A stretch of DNA of 64,000 bases, taken from positions 1 through 64,000 of the forward strand of contig NZ_NPJJ01000028.1 of NCBI RefSeq assembly GCF_002251385.1, in the 5' to 3' direction. This document shows, piece by piece, positions 1 through 8,085 of this stretch. How positions within the stretch are numbered: position 1 is the stretch's first letter; every line of letters begins with the position of its first letter. Position numbers and translations under genes: made by a program. The notes under the pieces are model-generated. The model was given only the letters and a program-made list of their open reading frames with translations, was not told where the DNA came from and searched no databases. Source of the DNA: Prevotella sp. P5-108 (GTDB taxonomy: Bacteria > Bacteroidota > Bacteroidia > Bacteroidales > Bacteroidaceae).

Positions 1-317
1 GGGCGAATACTGCAAAAAACAAGGAGGCTGTGTGGGTTTTTCAGATTTTATGTTTACCTTTGCCCGATGCAGAGGTGGCTCCGGCTCCTGCCAACGTCAT
101 CTCCAAGAGCGTGGAGGTACCGACGGCTGCGGGCAGACCGGCGGCAGCCAGGACGCGGAGGGCAGAGGGGCAGTCGGGGGCGAATACTGCAAAAAACAAG
201 GAGGCTGTGTGGGTTTTTCAGATTTTATGTTTACCTTTGCCCGATGCAGAGGTGGCTCCGGCTCCTGCCAACGTCATCTCCAAGAGCGTGGAGGTACCGA
301 CGGCGGCGGTCAGACAA
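1..317. repeat. 177-bp tandem repeat, two copies
   Basis: Positions 1-177 repeat at 178-317; the second copy diverges after about 302. The period is 59 codons, so all frames stay in register, but no frame reads as a recognisable protein. Each copy holds a TACCTTTG box (54-61 and 231-238) that fits the Bacteroidetes -7 element, so the repeat may be a duplicated promoter region. The window edge cuts the array, so the copy number is unknown. Confidence 0.8.
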
Positions 318-331
318 CTCTGCAGGCGGCC

Positions 332-459
332 GGGACTATGCGCCATGGTCGCCGGGACTATGCGCCAGGTCACTGGGGCTATGCACCATGGTCGCCGGGA
401 CTATGCGCCAGGTCGCTGGGACTATGCGCCAGGTCGCCGGGACTATGCGCCAGGTCGCC
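332..459. repeat. 21/22-bp tandem repeat, six units
   Basis: Six units start with GGGACTATGCGCCA (the third with GGGGCTATGCACCA). Units 1 and 3 are 22 bp because they read CCATGG where the others read CCAGG. The length change breaks any reading frame, so the array is probably non-coding. It ends 45 bp before the glycosyltransferase start, with only an AT-rich stretch between them. Confidence 0.85.
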
Positions 460-504
460 GGAAGCAAGAACAAAGGACAAAAGATATATATAATATAATA
501 AGGT

Positions 505-1776
505 ATGCGTGTACTAATCGTCAACACGAGCGAGAGGGCTGGCGGAGCGGCTGTGGCTGCACGACGGCTGATGGAAGCGCTCAACAACAGCGGCGTAAAA
601 GCCAAGATGCTGGTGCGCGACAAGGAGACAGAGCACATCGCGGTGTGCAGTCTGCCCAAGTCGTGGCGCCACCACTTCAATTTCCTGTGGGAAAGACTGA
701 CGATATATCTCCATCTGCGGCTGAACCGCCGCCATCTGTGGGAGATAGATACCGCCAACGCGGGCAACGACATCACAAGGCTGCCCGAATTCAAGGAGGC
801 AGACATCATCCATCTGCACTGGGTCAACCAGGGCATGCTCTCGCTGAAGAATATCCGCAAAATACTCGACTCGGGAAAGCCGGTGGTATGGACGATGCAC
901 GACATCTGGGCCGCTACGGCGATATGCCACCTCACCCTGGGATGTGAGCGGTTCAAGAGCCACTGCGCCCACTGCCCCTATCTGCCCGGAGACAGCAGCC
1001 ACGACCTCGCCGACGCCACCTGGCGACGCAAGGAGCGCATGCTCACCGGCAGACACATCACCTTTGTAGCGTGCAGCCACTGGATGGAGAGCGAAGCGCG
1101 CCAGAGCCGGCTCCTGGAGGGACAGGAGACCTGCGCCATACCCAACCCCATCGACGCCCGCCTCTTCGCCCCTGCCGACAAGGCCGAAGCCCGAAGAAGA
1201 CTGGGGCTCCCCGCCGACCGAAGACTGATACTCTTTGCCTCGCAGCGCGTGACCAACGTGAACAAGGGCATGGACTATCTCATCGAGGCTTGCCGAAAAT
1301 GGGAGCAGGAGCATCCGGAGATACGCGAGAACACGGGCCTCATCATCGTGGGCGGCCACGCCGAAGAGATAGCCGACCGCCTGCCGCTACAGGCTTACCC
1401 CTTAGGGTATGTCAACGACCCGCGCCGCATGGTGGATGTCTACAACGCCGCCGACGCCTTCGTGCTGCCGTCGCTCTCTGAAAACCTGCCCAACACCATC
1501 ATGGAGGCGATGGCCTGCGGTGTGCCCTGCATCGGCTTCCGCGTGGGCGGCATACCCGAAGAGATAGACCACAAGGTCAACGGATATGTGGCTGAATACA
1601 AGGATGCCGACGACCTGGCTCGCGGTCTGCACTGGACGCTCGACGAGGCCGACCGCAAGACTCTGGGCGAGGAAGCCGTGAAGAAGGTGGCACAGCACTA
1701 CAGCCAGCGCGCCGTCGCCGCACGCTATATCAATATCTACAACCGCCTTGCAGGCAAAGACTATCTGGAAGCATGA
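505..1776 (+). CDS. Glycosyltransferase family 4
   Basis: A 423-residue GT-B glycosyltransferase, expected to move a sugar from an activated donor to a growing cell-surface glycan at the cytoplasmic face of the membrane. The N-terminal half has the Rossmann start MRVLIVNTSERAGGAA. The C-terminal half has the donor-binding region with SENLPNTIMEAMACG, the E-x7-E signature of family 4, followed by VGGIPEEI. No signal peptide or membrane segment is seen. Its stop overlaps the start of the next glycosyltransferase (ATGA), so the two are co-translated. Donor and acceptor cannot be read from sequence. Confidence 0.9.
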   Translation: MRVLIVNTSERAGGAAVAARRLMEALNNSGVKAKMLVRDKETEHIAVCSLPKSWRHHFNFLWERLTIYLHLRLNRRHLWEIDTANAGNDITRLPEFKEADIIHLHWVNQGMLSLKNIRKILDSGKPVVWTMHDIWAATAICHLTLGCERFKSHCAHCPYLPGDSSHDLADATWRRKERMLTGRHITFVACSHWMESEARQSRLLEGQETCAIPNPIDARLFAPADKAEARRRLGLPADRRLILFASQRVTNVNKGMDYLIEACRKWEQEHPEIRENTGLIIVGGHAEEIADRLPLQAYPLGYVNDPRRMVDVYNAADAFVLPSLSENLPNTIMEAMACGVPCIGFRVGGIPEEIDHKVNGYVAEYKDADDLARGLHWTLDEADRKTLGEEAVKKVAQHYSQRAVAARYINIYNRLAGKDYLEA

Positions 1777-2555
1777 CCATAACCGTTATCACATGTACCT
1801 ACAACGCCGCGGACGAACTGCCGCGGACGCTGGCGAGCGTGGAGAGCCAGGACTATGACCAAGTGGAGCATCTCATCATCGACGGCAAGTCGAAGGATGA
1901 CACCATGAAACTGGTAAGGGAGTATGAAGAAAAATCGCGGGGAGCGTCTCCCCACCGGATAAGGGCCGTCTCGGAGCCCGACGGCGGACTCTACGACGCG
2001 ATGAACAAAGGCATCCAGATGGCTGAGGGCGACTACCTCGTATTCCTCAACGCCGGCGACACCTTCAAGGACGAGCACACGCTGCAGCGGGTGGCTCATG
2101 CGGCGCTCATGCCCGACGAGAAGCCGGCGGTAATCTATGGCGACACCGACATCATCGACGACCGAGGCCACTATGTGGGCCGCCGCCGTCTGGCTCCGCC
2201 CGAGGCGCTCAGCTGGAAGTCGTTCCGCCACGGCATGCTGGTATGCCACCAGGCGTTTTACGCCCGCACCGACCTGGCCAAGGCCATCCCCTACGACCTG
2301 AAGTACCGCTACTCTGCCGATGTGGACTGGTGTATAAAAATAATGAAGTCGGCAGCAAGCTACCGACTTCCTCTTGTCAACACACATGCAGTGTTGGCTT
2401 GTTTTCTCGATGGTGGCATGACCACCACATATCATCGCCGTTCGCTCCGCGAACGTTTCAGCGTGATGTGCCACCACTACGGCGTGGCCAGCACGGTGGT
2501 GATGCATCTCTGGTTTGCCCTGCGCGGCGTCATCAGTCATCGGCGCACTCGTTGA
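1773..2555 (+). CDS. Glycosyltransferase family 2
   Basis: A 260-residue GT-A enzyme. It opens with ITVITCTYNAADELPRTLAS and has the nucleotide-binding LIIDGKSKDDT strand. EPDGGLYDAMNKGIQMAEGD leads to FLNAGD, which takes the place of the metal-binding DxD region. This MNKGI subset is common in capsule and O-antigen clusters (family knowledge). It is coupled to the upstream GT4 by a 4-bp overlap and runs 23 bp into the tail of the convergent PurF-like gene, so the two 3' ends share sequence. Its substrate is unknown. Confidence 0.88.
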   Translation: MTITVITCTYNAADELPRTLASVESQDYDQVEHLIIDGKSKDDTMKLVREYEEKSRGASPHRIRAVSEPDGGLYDAMNKGIQMAEGDYLVFLNAGDTFKDEHTLQRVAHAALMPDEKPAVIYGDTDIIDDRGHYVGRRRLAPPEALSWKSFRHGMLVCHQAFYARTDLAKAIPYDLKYRYSADVDWCIKIMKSAASYRLPLVNTHAVLACFLDGGMTTTYHRRSLRERFSVMCHHYGVASTVVMHLWFALRGVISHRRTR

Positions 2556-3969
2556 GGGTGTAGGCGCTGCTGCCGTCGAAGCAGTGGGTGCAGACCTGAC
2601 ACTTGGGAAGACCGATGGCACGGATCAGCTCTTCCACACTATTGAAGCGGAGCGAGGTAAGTCCAAGCTCCTCAGCTATAGCCGCCACCATACGCTCGTA
2701 CTCGGGCGACCCGGTGGTGGCATATTTATCCAGATTCTTGTTAGCATCGCCCTCGAAGCGCTCGATGATGCGTCGGGTGATGAGTTCCATATCACTCTTG
2801 GACGAGGTAAAGTTGATAAACGGACAGCCGTAGACCAGGGGCGGACAGGCTATACGCATGTGGCACTCCTTGACCTGTGCCTGGTCAAACAACACCTTGA
2901 CATTGTCTCTCAACTGGGTCCCGCGCACGATGGAGTCGTCGCAGAACAGCACGCGCTTGCCCTTGAGCATAGCCACATTGGGGATGAGCTTCATCTTGGC
3001 GACCAGCGAGCGCATAGCCTGGTTGGCGGGAGTGAAGGAGCGGGGCCAGGTGGGGGTGTACTTGGCGATACAGCGCTGATAGGGCACCCGCTTGCCGGCA
3101 GCGTAGCCCATGGCCATACCCGTGCCGGAGTCGGGGATGCCACTGCAGCAGTCTACCTCGGTATCGTCGGTGAGCGCCATCTGGTAGCCATTGTCGAAGC
3201 GCACCTTCTCGACATTCCTGCCCTCATAGGTAGAGGTAGGGAAGCCATAGTAAACCCAGAGGAAGGAGCAAATCTGCATCTTCTTGTTGGCAGGGCGTAT
3301 CTGCTCGGTGCCATCGGCTGTGATGCGCACAATCTCGCCCGGACCCAGCTCGTAGCAAGGCTCGAAGCCGAGGTTGGGGAACGAGGTGGTCTCGCTCGTC
3401 ACGGCGTAGGCGCCATCCTTCTTGCCGATGATGAGCGGGGTGCGCCCCCAACTGTCGCGGGCACAGATGATGCCGTCGGTGGTAAGGATGAGCATCGTGC
3501 ACGAGCCCTTGACATGATGATATACATTCTCGATGCCCTCGCGGAATGTCTTGCCCTGGATGATGTGGAGCGCCACAAGCTCGGTGGTATTGGTCTTGCC
3601 CGACGACATCTCGGCGAAGTGCATATTGTGGCTGAGCATCTCGGCCTCGAGTTGCTCCATGTTGGCAATCTTGGACACCGTGCAGATGGCAAACTGCCCC
3701 AGATGAGAGTTCATGACCAATGGCTGTGCATCGGTATCACTGATGACACCTATACCTGAACAGCAGCCTTCAAACTTGTTGAGCGAAGCCTCAAATTTAG
3801 AACGAAAATAAGAACTTTCGAGGTTATGGATAGAGCGGACGAAGCCCTTATCCTCACTATAGGTTGCCATACCGCCACGACGGGTACCGAGGTGTGAATT
3901 GTAGTCGGTTCCGTAGAACAAATCGGCAACGCAGCTTTTCTTGGAAATAGTTCCGAAAATGCCTCCCAT
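2533..3969 (-). CDS. PurF-like class II amidotransferase/phosphoribosyltransferase lacking the N-terminal Cys
   Basis: A 478-residue protein with the PurF layout: an N-terminal Ntn-type glutaminase domain (about 1-240) and a C-terminal phosphoribosyltransferase domain containing VLFCDDSIVRGTQ, the PRPP-binding loop. PurF makes phosphoribosylamine from PRPP and glutamine. Here the protein starts MGGIFGTIS, so the nucleophile that is Cys2 in PurF (MCGI) is Gly. Glutaminase chemistry by the usual mechanism is therefore not expected. The frame has no alternative start that would place a Cys there. It may be ammonia-dependent, regulatory, or a paralogue with another role. It is transcribed convergently to the glycosyltransferases. 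Confidence 0.85.
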   Translation of the reverse strand: MGGIFGTISKKSCVADLFYGTDYNSHLGTRRGGMATYSEDKGFVRSIHNLESSYFRSKFEASLNKFEGCCSGIGVISDTDAQPLVMNSHLGQFAICTVSKIANMEQLEAEMLSHNMHFAEMSSGKTNTTELVALHIIQGKTFREGIENVYHHVKGSCTMLILTTDGIICARDSWGRTPLIIGKKDGAYAVTSETTSFPNLGFEPCYELGPGEIVRITADGTEQIRPANKKMQICSFLWVYYGFPTSTYEGRNVEKVRFDNGYQMALTDDTEVDCCSGIPDSGTGMAMGYAAGKRVPYQRCIAKYTPTWPRSFTPANQAMRSLVAKMKLIPNVAMLKGKRVLFCDDSIVRGTQLRDNVKVLFDQAQVKECHMRIACPPLVYGCPFINFTSSKSDMELITRRIIERFEGDANKNLDKYATTGSPEYERMVAAIAEELGLTSLRFNSVEELIRAIGLPKCQVCTHCFDGSSAYTLNECADD

Positions 3970-4007
3970 AAATGATAATAATATACTAACAGTGTAATTA
4001 CGCGCTG

Positions 4008-4015
4008 CAAAGTTA
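4008..4015 (-). promoter_or_regulatory. -7 box for the PurF-like gene
   Basis: The minus strand reads TAACTTTG, matching TAnnTTTG, 39 bases upstream of the start codon at 3969. No clear -33 TTG is seen. Confidence 0.5.
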
Positions 4016-4091
4016 CGTAAAAATCTTGGGGTTGAATATATAGTTTTTGTTATTTTTTCCTACTTTTTTGTGACAAAATACCATGGCTCTC

Positions 4092-4122
4092 TTGCCCATG
4101 CCGGCATTTATGGGTATCTTTG
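4092..4122 (+). promoter_or_regulatory. Bacteroidetes-type promoter for the 4161 gene
   Basis: TTG at 4092-4094, a 20-bp spacer and TATCTTTG at 4115-4122 form a full consensus promoter. The gene starts 38 bases downstream. Confidence 0.75.
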
Positions 4123-4160
4123 CTGCGTTAACAAATCTACACCTTATTATATAATATAGA

Positions 4161-5795
4161 ATGATACGCATCCTAAACAGTACAAAACGCATCGTCGCCA
4201 CCATCGTCGCGACCGCAACATGGATTGCCGTCGCAGCCCAACCCAACATGATCTACGACAACGACGGCACCGAGCTGCTGCTGAACACCTACTGGAACGG
4301 CGCACCGCTCACGCTCGCCCACCTCGACTCGCTCACGAGTCTTGCCGCGGGCTCGCAGGTGGCCACCTACTCCATCTGCTCGGGCAGCGACTTCGTATGC
4401 TATCCCTCGCGCTACTGCCGCTACTACGGCGACGACCGCGGCCACATAGACCATGGCGGCAACACGGCGCTCTACAACAATATGCGCACCTGCTATGACA
4501 ATCTGCTCCGCATCGAGGCCGAGGGAGGTGAGTTTATGCGGTCTTCGCTGCAGCTGGCTCGGCGCCACGGCATGGCGGCGATGATAGTCTACCGCATGAA
4601 CGACCTCCACTTTGCCGACGCCGAGACAGACTGTCCCGTGATGTGGGCAGAATGGTGGATCAAGCATCCCGAATACCGCATCGGCGACCCCACGCTGGGA
4701 TGGCACAGTGCCGGCGCCTACGACTTTGCCCATCGCGCCGTGCGCAACCGCAAGGTGAGCATCATCGCCGAACAACTCAGCCGTTACCGCGACGACATCG
4801 ACTGGTATATGCTGGACTTCATGCGCTTCTTCTGCTACTTCAAGCGGGGCGAAGGCAAGCGCCACACGGCTGAGATGACCGATATGATGAGGCAGATAAG
4901 GCGTCGGGCAGACCGCGAGTCGTCACGCCGCAAGCAGCCAGGACGCATAAAGCTCGCCGTGAGGGTGGCGCCGTCGCTGGCAGAGAATCTGGAGAAGGGA
5001 ATAGACCTACGCGAGTGGCTCGAGGAAGGCCTGATAGACCTGGTGAGCGTGGGCACCCACACGCTGATAGACCCGGCTCAGCCCATAGCCCAGATGCGCA
5101 GCGAGTTGGGCAATGCGCTCAACACACCCCTCTACGCCAGCACCGACATGATGACCTACACCGAGAACGAGCCCGTCTCGGAGGGTATGATGCGCGGCTT
5201 CTGCTCGGCTGCCCTGGACCAGGGCGCCGACGGCATCTATCTCTTCAACTACTTCTTCAACCGCTATGTGAGCGGCCACTACCAGCTGGAGCACGGAGGG
5301 CAGGTATGCCGCACGGCGCACCCTCGTATGCTCCACGAACTGGGTAGCCGGCAGATGCTCGAGGGTCGCAACAAGACCTACTGGCTCTCGGACGGCAAAC
5401 GGCAGTACGGGCTGCGCCCCAACACACCACTTCCGCTCGCGCTCAAGGGCGGAGAGCGTCGCGATGTAACCATCTACGTGGGCGACCACATGGACTCTAT
5501 CCGTCCGCGCGAAGTCATCGTCTTCTTCCGCACCCGCGGCGAGGCGCTGCTCAGCCTGAGCCTCAACGGCAAGCCCATGACTGCCACCCGCGCAGACTAC
5601 CCTGCGCTCTACGACCGCTGCCGCAGACTGGCAGAGGGCGAGCACCAGTATGCCGTGACCATGCCTGCCGACGCCCTGCGCCACGGCGACAACACCATCA
5701 CCATCACAGCCCCCGCCGGGAGCACTCCCGTCACGCTGAAACGCGTGGAACTCACCCTCAACTATGGCGACGTGGATACCCACGGGTACTTCTAA
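4161..5795 (+). CDS. Secreted barrel-like protein of unknown activity
   Basis: A 544-residue protein. The first 26 residues (MIRILNSTKRIVATIVATATW then IAVAAQ) look like a signal peptide, so export to the periplasm or surface is likely. The middle reads like a glycosidase-type TIM barrel: strand-like segments such as IDWYMLDFMRFFCYF (about 214-228), KLAVRVAPS and GADGIYLFNYFF. The C-terminal 150 residues look beta-rich, like a jelly-roll accessory domain. I could not name a CAZy family or identify the catalytic acids with confidence. It stands alone behind its own promoter. Confidence 0.6.
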   Translation: MIRILNSTKRIVATIVATATWIAVAAQPNMIYDNDGTELLLNTYWNGAPLTLAHLDSLTSLAAGSQVATYSICSGSDFVCYPSRYCRYYGDDRGHIDHGGNTALYNNMRTCYDNLLRIEAEGGEFMRSSLQLARRHGMAAMIVYRMNDLHFADAETDCPVMWAEWWIKHPEYRIGDPTLGWHSAGAYDFAHRAVRNRKVSIIAEQLSRYRDDIDWYMLDFMRFFCYFKRGEGKRHTAEMTDMMRQIRRRADRESSRRKQPGRIKLAVRVAPSLAENLEKGIDLREWLEEGLIDLVSVGTHTLIDPAQPIAQMRSELGNALNTPLYASTDMMTYTENEPVSEGMMRGFCSAALDQGADGIYLFNYFFNRYVSGHYQLEHGGQVCRTAHPRMLHELGSRQMLEGRNKTYWLSDGKRQYGLRPNTPLPLALKGGERRDVTIYVGDHMDSIRPREVIVFFRTRGEALLSLSLNGKPMTATRADYPALYDRCRRLAEGEHQYAVTMPADALRHGDNTITITAPAGSTPVTLKRVELTLNYGDVDTHGYF

Positions 5796-5879
5796 CCAGC
5801 CCCAAGCCATCACCTCCCATCCGGAGGACACCCCCACGGCATCAAAAATCATCTCCACGCTGCCTGAGACAAACGACGC

Positions 5880-5962
5880 AAATCCGAAGGTCATCTCGAG
5901 GATTCCAAAGGTCATCTCGAGGATTCCAAAGGTCACCTCGATGAATCCGAAGGTCATCCCCA
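5880..5962. repeat. 21-bp tandem repeat, four units
   Basis: Units of the type GAATCCGAAGGTCATCTCGA repeat four times with a few substitutions. As the period is seven codons, the plus strand gives a short PKVISRI repeat and the minus strand an EMTFGIL repeat, but neither frame looks like a real gene. It lies between the secreted protein and the rplM leader. Confidence 0.75.
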
Positions 5963-6083
5963 TCGCCACCGCGACCATCGCTGCTGGCGCCAAGATGATG
6001 AGAAAAGCCACGAATACTGTTAAATATTCATAAATCTTCATCATTGGGAGCGTCTCGATAATGGCTGATATAAAAATAATGTG

Positions 6084-6091
6084 TAATTTTG
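6084..6091 (+). promoter_or_regulatory. -7 box for the rplM operon
   Basis: TAATTTTG matches TAnnTTTG and lies about 145 bases before the rplM start, implying a long untranslated leader. No clear -33 TTG is present. Confidence 0.55.
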
Positions 6092-6097
6092 CACGCC

Positions 6098-6237
6098 GAT
6101 TATTTCGGGGACACACTTAGAGTCCCCCGTGTGAGCGTGTTAATAGTGGCGCTTTTGGCCGAGCGTCATGGTTAGTGAATCGCCTGCACATCAAGAGAAA
6201 TAAAAACGTTTTTTAGTAGTAAAAATTAAAATTAAAA
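6098..6237 (+). ncRNA. Structured rplM leader (candidate L13 leader)
   Basis: The predicted 5' untranslated region of rplM is about 140 bases. GGGGAC and GTCCCC flank a short loop at 6106-6125, and CACAC/GTGTG can pair within the same region. Ribosomal protein leaders upstream of L13 have been described in Bacteroidia (recalled from literature); I infer this is one, giving feedback control by free L13. Confidence 0.5.
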
Positions 6238-6699
6238 ATGAACACTTTAAGTTACAAGACTATTTCCGTTAACAAGGAAACAGCTACCAAGGAGTGGGTC
6301 GTTATCGACGCCACCGACCAGATTGTAGGTCGTCTTTGCTCAAAGGTTGCAAAGTTGCTCCGTGGTAAGTACAAGCCAAACTTCACTCCCCACGTGGACT
6401 GTGGAGACAACGTAATCATTATCAATGCCGCTAAGGTTCGCTTCACTGGTAAGAAGGAAACTGACAAGGTTTACACCCGCTATACCGGCTATCCCGGTGG
6501 TCAGCGCTTCAACACTCCTGCCGACCTCCGTACTCGCAAGAACGGTGTCGACAAGATTGTTCGCCACGCTGTCAAGGGTATGCTCCCCAAGGGTCCTCTC
6601 GGTCGCGCACTGCTCGACAACCTCTATGTATATGAGGGCACAGAGCACAAGCACGAGGCTCAGAAGCCAAAGTCAATCGATATTAACCAGTATAAATAA
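6238..6699 (+). CDS. rplM: 50S ribosomal protein L13
   Basis: A 153-residue L13, an early-binding protein of the large subunit. The core ATKEWVVIDATDQIVGRLCS, the YTRYTGYPGGQ segment and the VKGMLPKGPLGR loop are diagnostic. Its length is slightly above the roughly 142 residues of the E. coli protein owing to a short N-terminal extension. It is first in an operon with rpsI 12 bases downstream. The long structured leader suggests autoregulation. Confidence 0.98.
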   Translation: MNTLSYKTISVNKETATKEWVVIDATDQIVGRLCSKVAKLLRGKYKPNFTPHVDCGDNVIIINAAKVRFTGKKETDKVYTRYTGYPGGQRFNTPADLRTRKNGVDKIVRHAVKGMLPKGPLGRALLDNLYVYEGTEHKHEAQKPKSIDINQYK

Positions 6700-6711
6700 T
6701 AGGAACTAAAG

Positions 6712-7098
6712 ATGGAAATGATTAATGCAATCGGTCGCCGCAAGAGCTCTGTAGCTCGTGTTTACCTCACCGAAGGTACCGGTAAGATCACAATCAACAA
6801 GAAAGATTTGAAAGATTTCTTCCCATCAGCTATCCTTCAGTATGTGGTTAAGCAGCCACTGAACCTTCTGGAAGTTGCTGAGAAGTATGATATAAAGGCC
6901 AACCTCGACGGTGGTGGTTTCACCGGCCAGAGCCAGGCTCTCCGCCTCGCTATCGCCCGTGCCCTCGTTAAGGTTAACGCCGAAGACAAGAAGGCTCTGA
7001 AGGACCAGGGTTTCCTCACACGCGACTCTCGTGCTGTTGAGCGTAAGAAGCCAGGTCAGCCCAAGGCTCGTCGTCGCTTCCAGTTCAGTAAGCGTTAA
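6712..7098 (+). CDS. rpsI: 30S ribosomal protein S9
   Basis: A 128-residue S9 with INAIGRRKSSVARVYL near the start, GGGFTGQSQALRLAIARAL in the middle, and the basic C-terminal tail PKARRRFQFSKR that reaches into the decoding region near P-site tRNA. It follows rplM by 12 bases in the conserved rplM-rpsI order. A closely spaced second ATG (MEM) exists; the first one fits the family length. Confidence 0.98.
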   Translation: MEMINAIGRRKSSVARVYLTEGTGKITINKKDLKDFFPSAILQYVVKQPLNLLEVAEKYDIKANLDGGGFTGQSQALRLAIARALVKVNAEDKKALKDQGFLTRDSRAVERKKPGQPKARRRFQFSKR

Positions 7099-7121
7099 TA
7101 TACTGAACCGTTTAGCATCTA

Positions 7122-7162
7122 AACCCATAAGACTTGCCTCTGCTGGCGATTACCTGTGGGTT
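7122..7162 (+). ncRNA. Possible stem-loop upstream of rpsB
   Basis: AACCCA (7122-7127) can pair with TGGGTT (7157-7162) in the 120-base gap between rpsI and rpsB. It could be a leader element for rpsB. Only the pairing is seen. Confidence 0.25.
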
Positions 7163-7218
7163 GGTTCTAAGCAATATAGAATTAAAAAAGAAAGTAAACA
7201 ACTCAAAAAGAAAAAGCA

Positions 7219-8046
7219 ATGTCAAGAACTAATTTTGACCAGTTACTCCAGGCAGGTTGCCACTTTGGCCACCTCCGTCGCAAGTGGAATCCCGCTATGG
7301 CTCCTTACATCTTCATGGAGCGCAATGGCATCCATATCATAGACCTCAACAAGACTGTTGCCAAGATCGACGAGGCAGCAGAGGCGCTGAAGGGTATCGC
7401 CAAGTCAGGCAAGAAAATCATGTTTGTCGCTACTAAAAAACAGGCAAAGGACATCGTAGCCGAGAAGGCTGCATCAGTTAACATGCCTTACGTAATCGAG
7501 CGTTGGCCCGGTGGTATGCTTACCAACTTCCCAACCATCCGCAAGGCTGTTAAGAAAATGGCAAACATCGACAAGCTGATGAACGACGGTACATTCTCTA
7601 ACCTCTCTAAGCGCGAGTTGCTGCAGGTAACCCGTCAGCGTGCCAAGCTGGAGAAGAACCTCGGTTCAATCTCTGACCTGACTCGTCTGCCCTCTGCCCT
7701 CTTCGTTATCGACGTAATGAAGGAGCACATCGCAGTGAAAGAGGCTCAGCGTCTGGGCATCCCAGTATTCGCTATCGTGGATACCAATTCTGATCCCAAG
7801 GCTGTAGACTACCTGATTCCTGCCAACGACGACGCCAAGGACTCTATCGAGGTTATACTGAACGCCTGCTGCGGTGCTATCGCAGAAGGTCTCGAGGAGC
7901 GCAAGGCTGAGAAGGCTGACGAGAAGGCTGCTGCTGAGCAGGCTGAGGAAGTGGCAGAGGCTAAGCCCCGCCGCACACGCAAGGCCCGCAAGGAAGAGGC
8001 TCCCGCCGCTGAGGCTGCTGCTACAGAGGCTCCCGCCGCTGAGTAA
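7219..8046 (+). CDS. rpsB: 30S ribosomal protein S2
   Basis: A 275-residue S2, with LLQAGCHFGHLRRKWNPAMA, the RWPGGMLTNFPTI segment and the C-terminal AIVDTNSDP motif. The tail from about residue 230 is a low-complexity extension rich in Ala, Glu and Lys, which many Bacteroidetes S2 proteins have. S2 joins the small subunit late and binds S1. It is followed after 39 bases by tsf, the conserved rpsB-tsf order. Confidence 0.98.
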   Translation: MSRTNFDQLLQAGCHFGHLRRKWNPAMAPYIFMERNGIHIIDLNKTVAKIDEAAEALKGIAKSGKKIMFVATKKQAKDIVAEKAASVNMPYVIERWPGGMLTNFPTIRKAVKKMANIDKLMNDGTFSNLSKRELLQVTRQRAKLEKNLGSISDLTRLPSALFVIDVMKEHIAVKEAQRLGIPVFAIVDTNSDPKAVDYLIPANDDAKDSIEVILNACCGAIAEGLEERKAEKADEKAAAEQAEEVAEAKPRRTRKARKEEAPAAEAAATEAPAAE

Positions 8047-8085
8047 TCAATAGAATCACAAACCCAAGTTTAAGAAATAACAATT

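Noticed and set aside
2515..3759. 414-codon plus-strand frame opposite the PurF-like gene
   Set aside because: Antisense shadow; the minus-strand frame has PRPP and amidotransferase signatures.
5007..6116. Long open frame on the minus strand opposite the secreted protein gene
   Set aside because: High GC codon positions keep antisense frames open; the plus-strand gene has a promoter and signal peptide, and the antisense product is low complexity (Val/His-rich).
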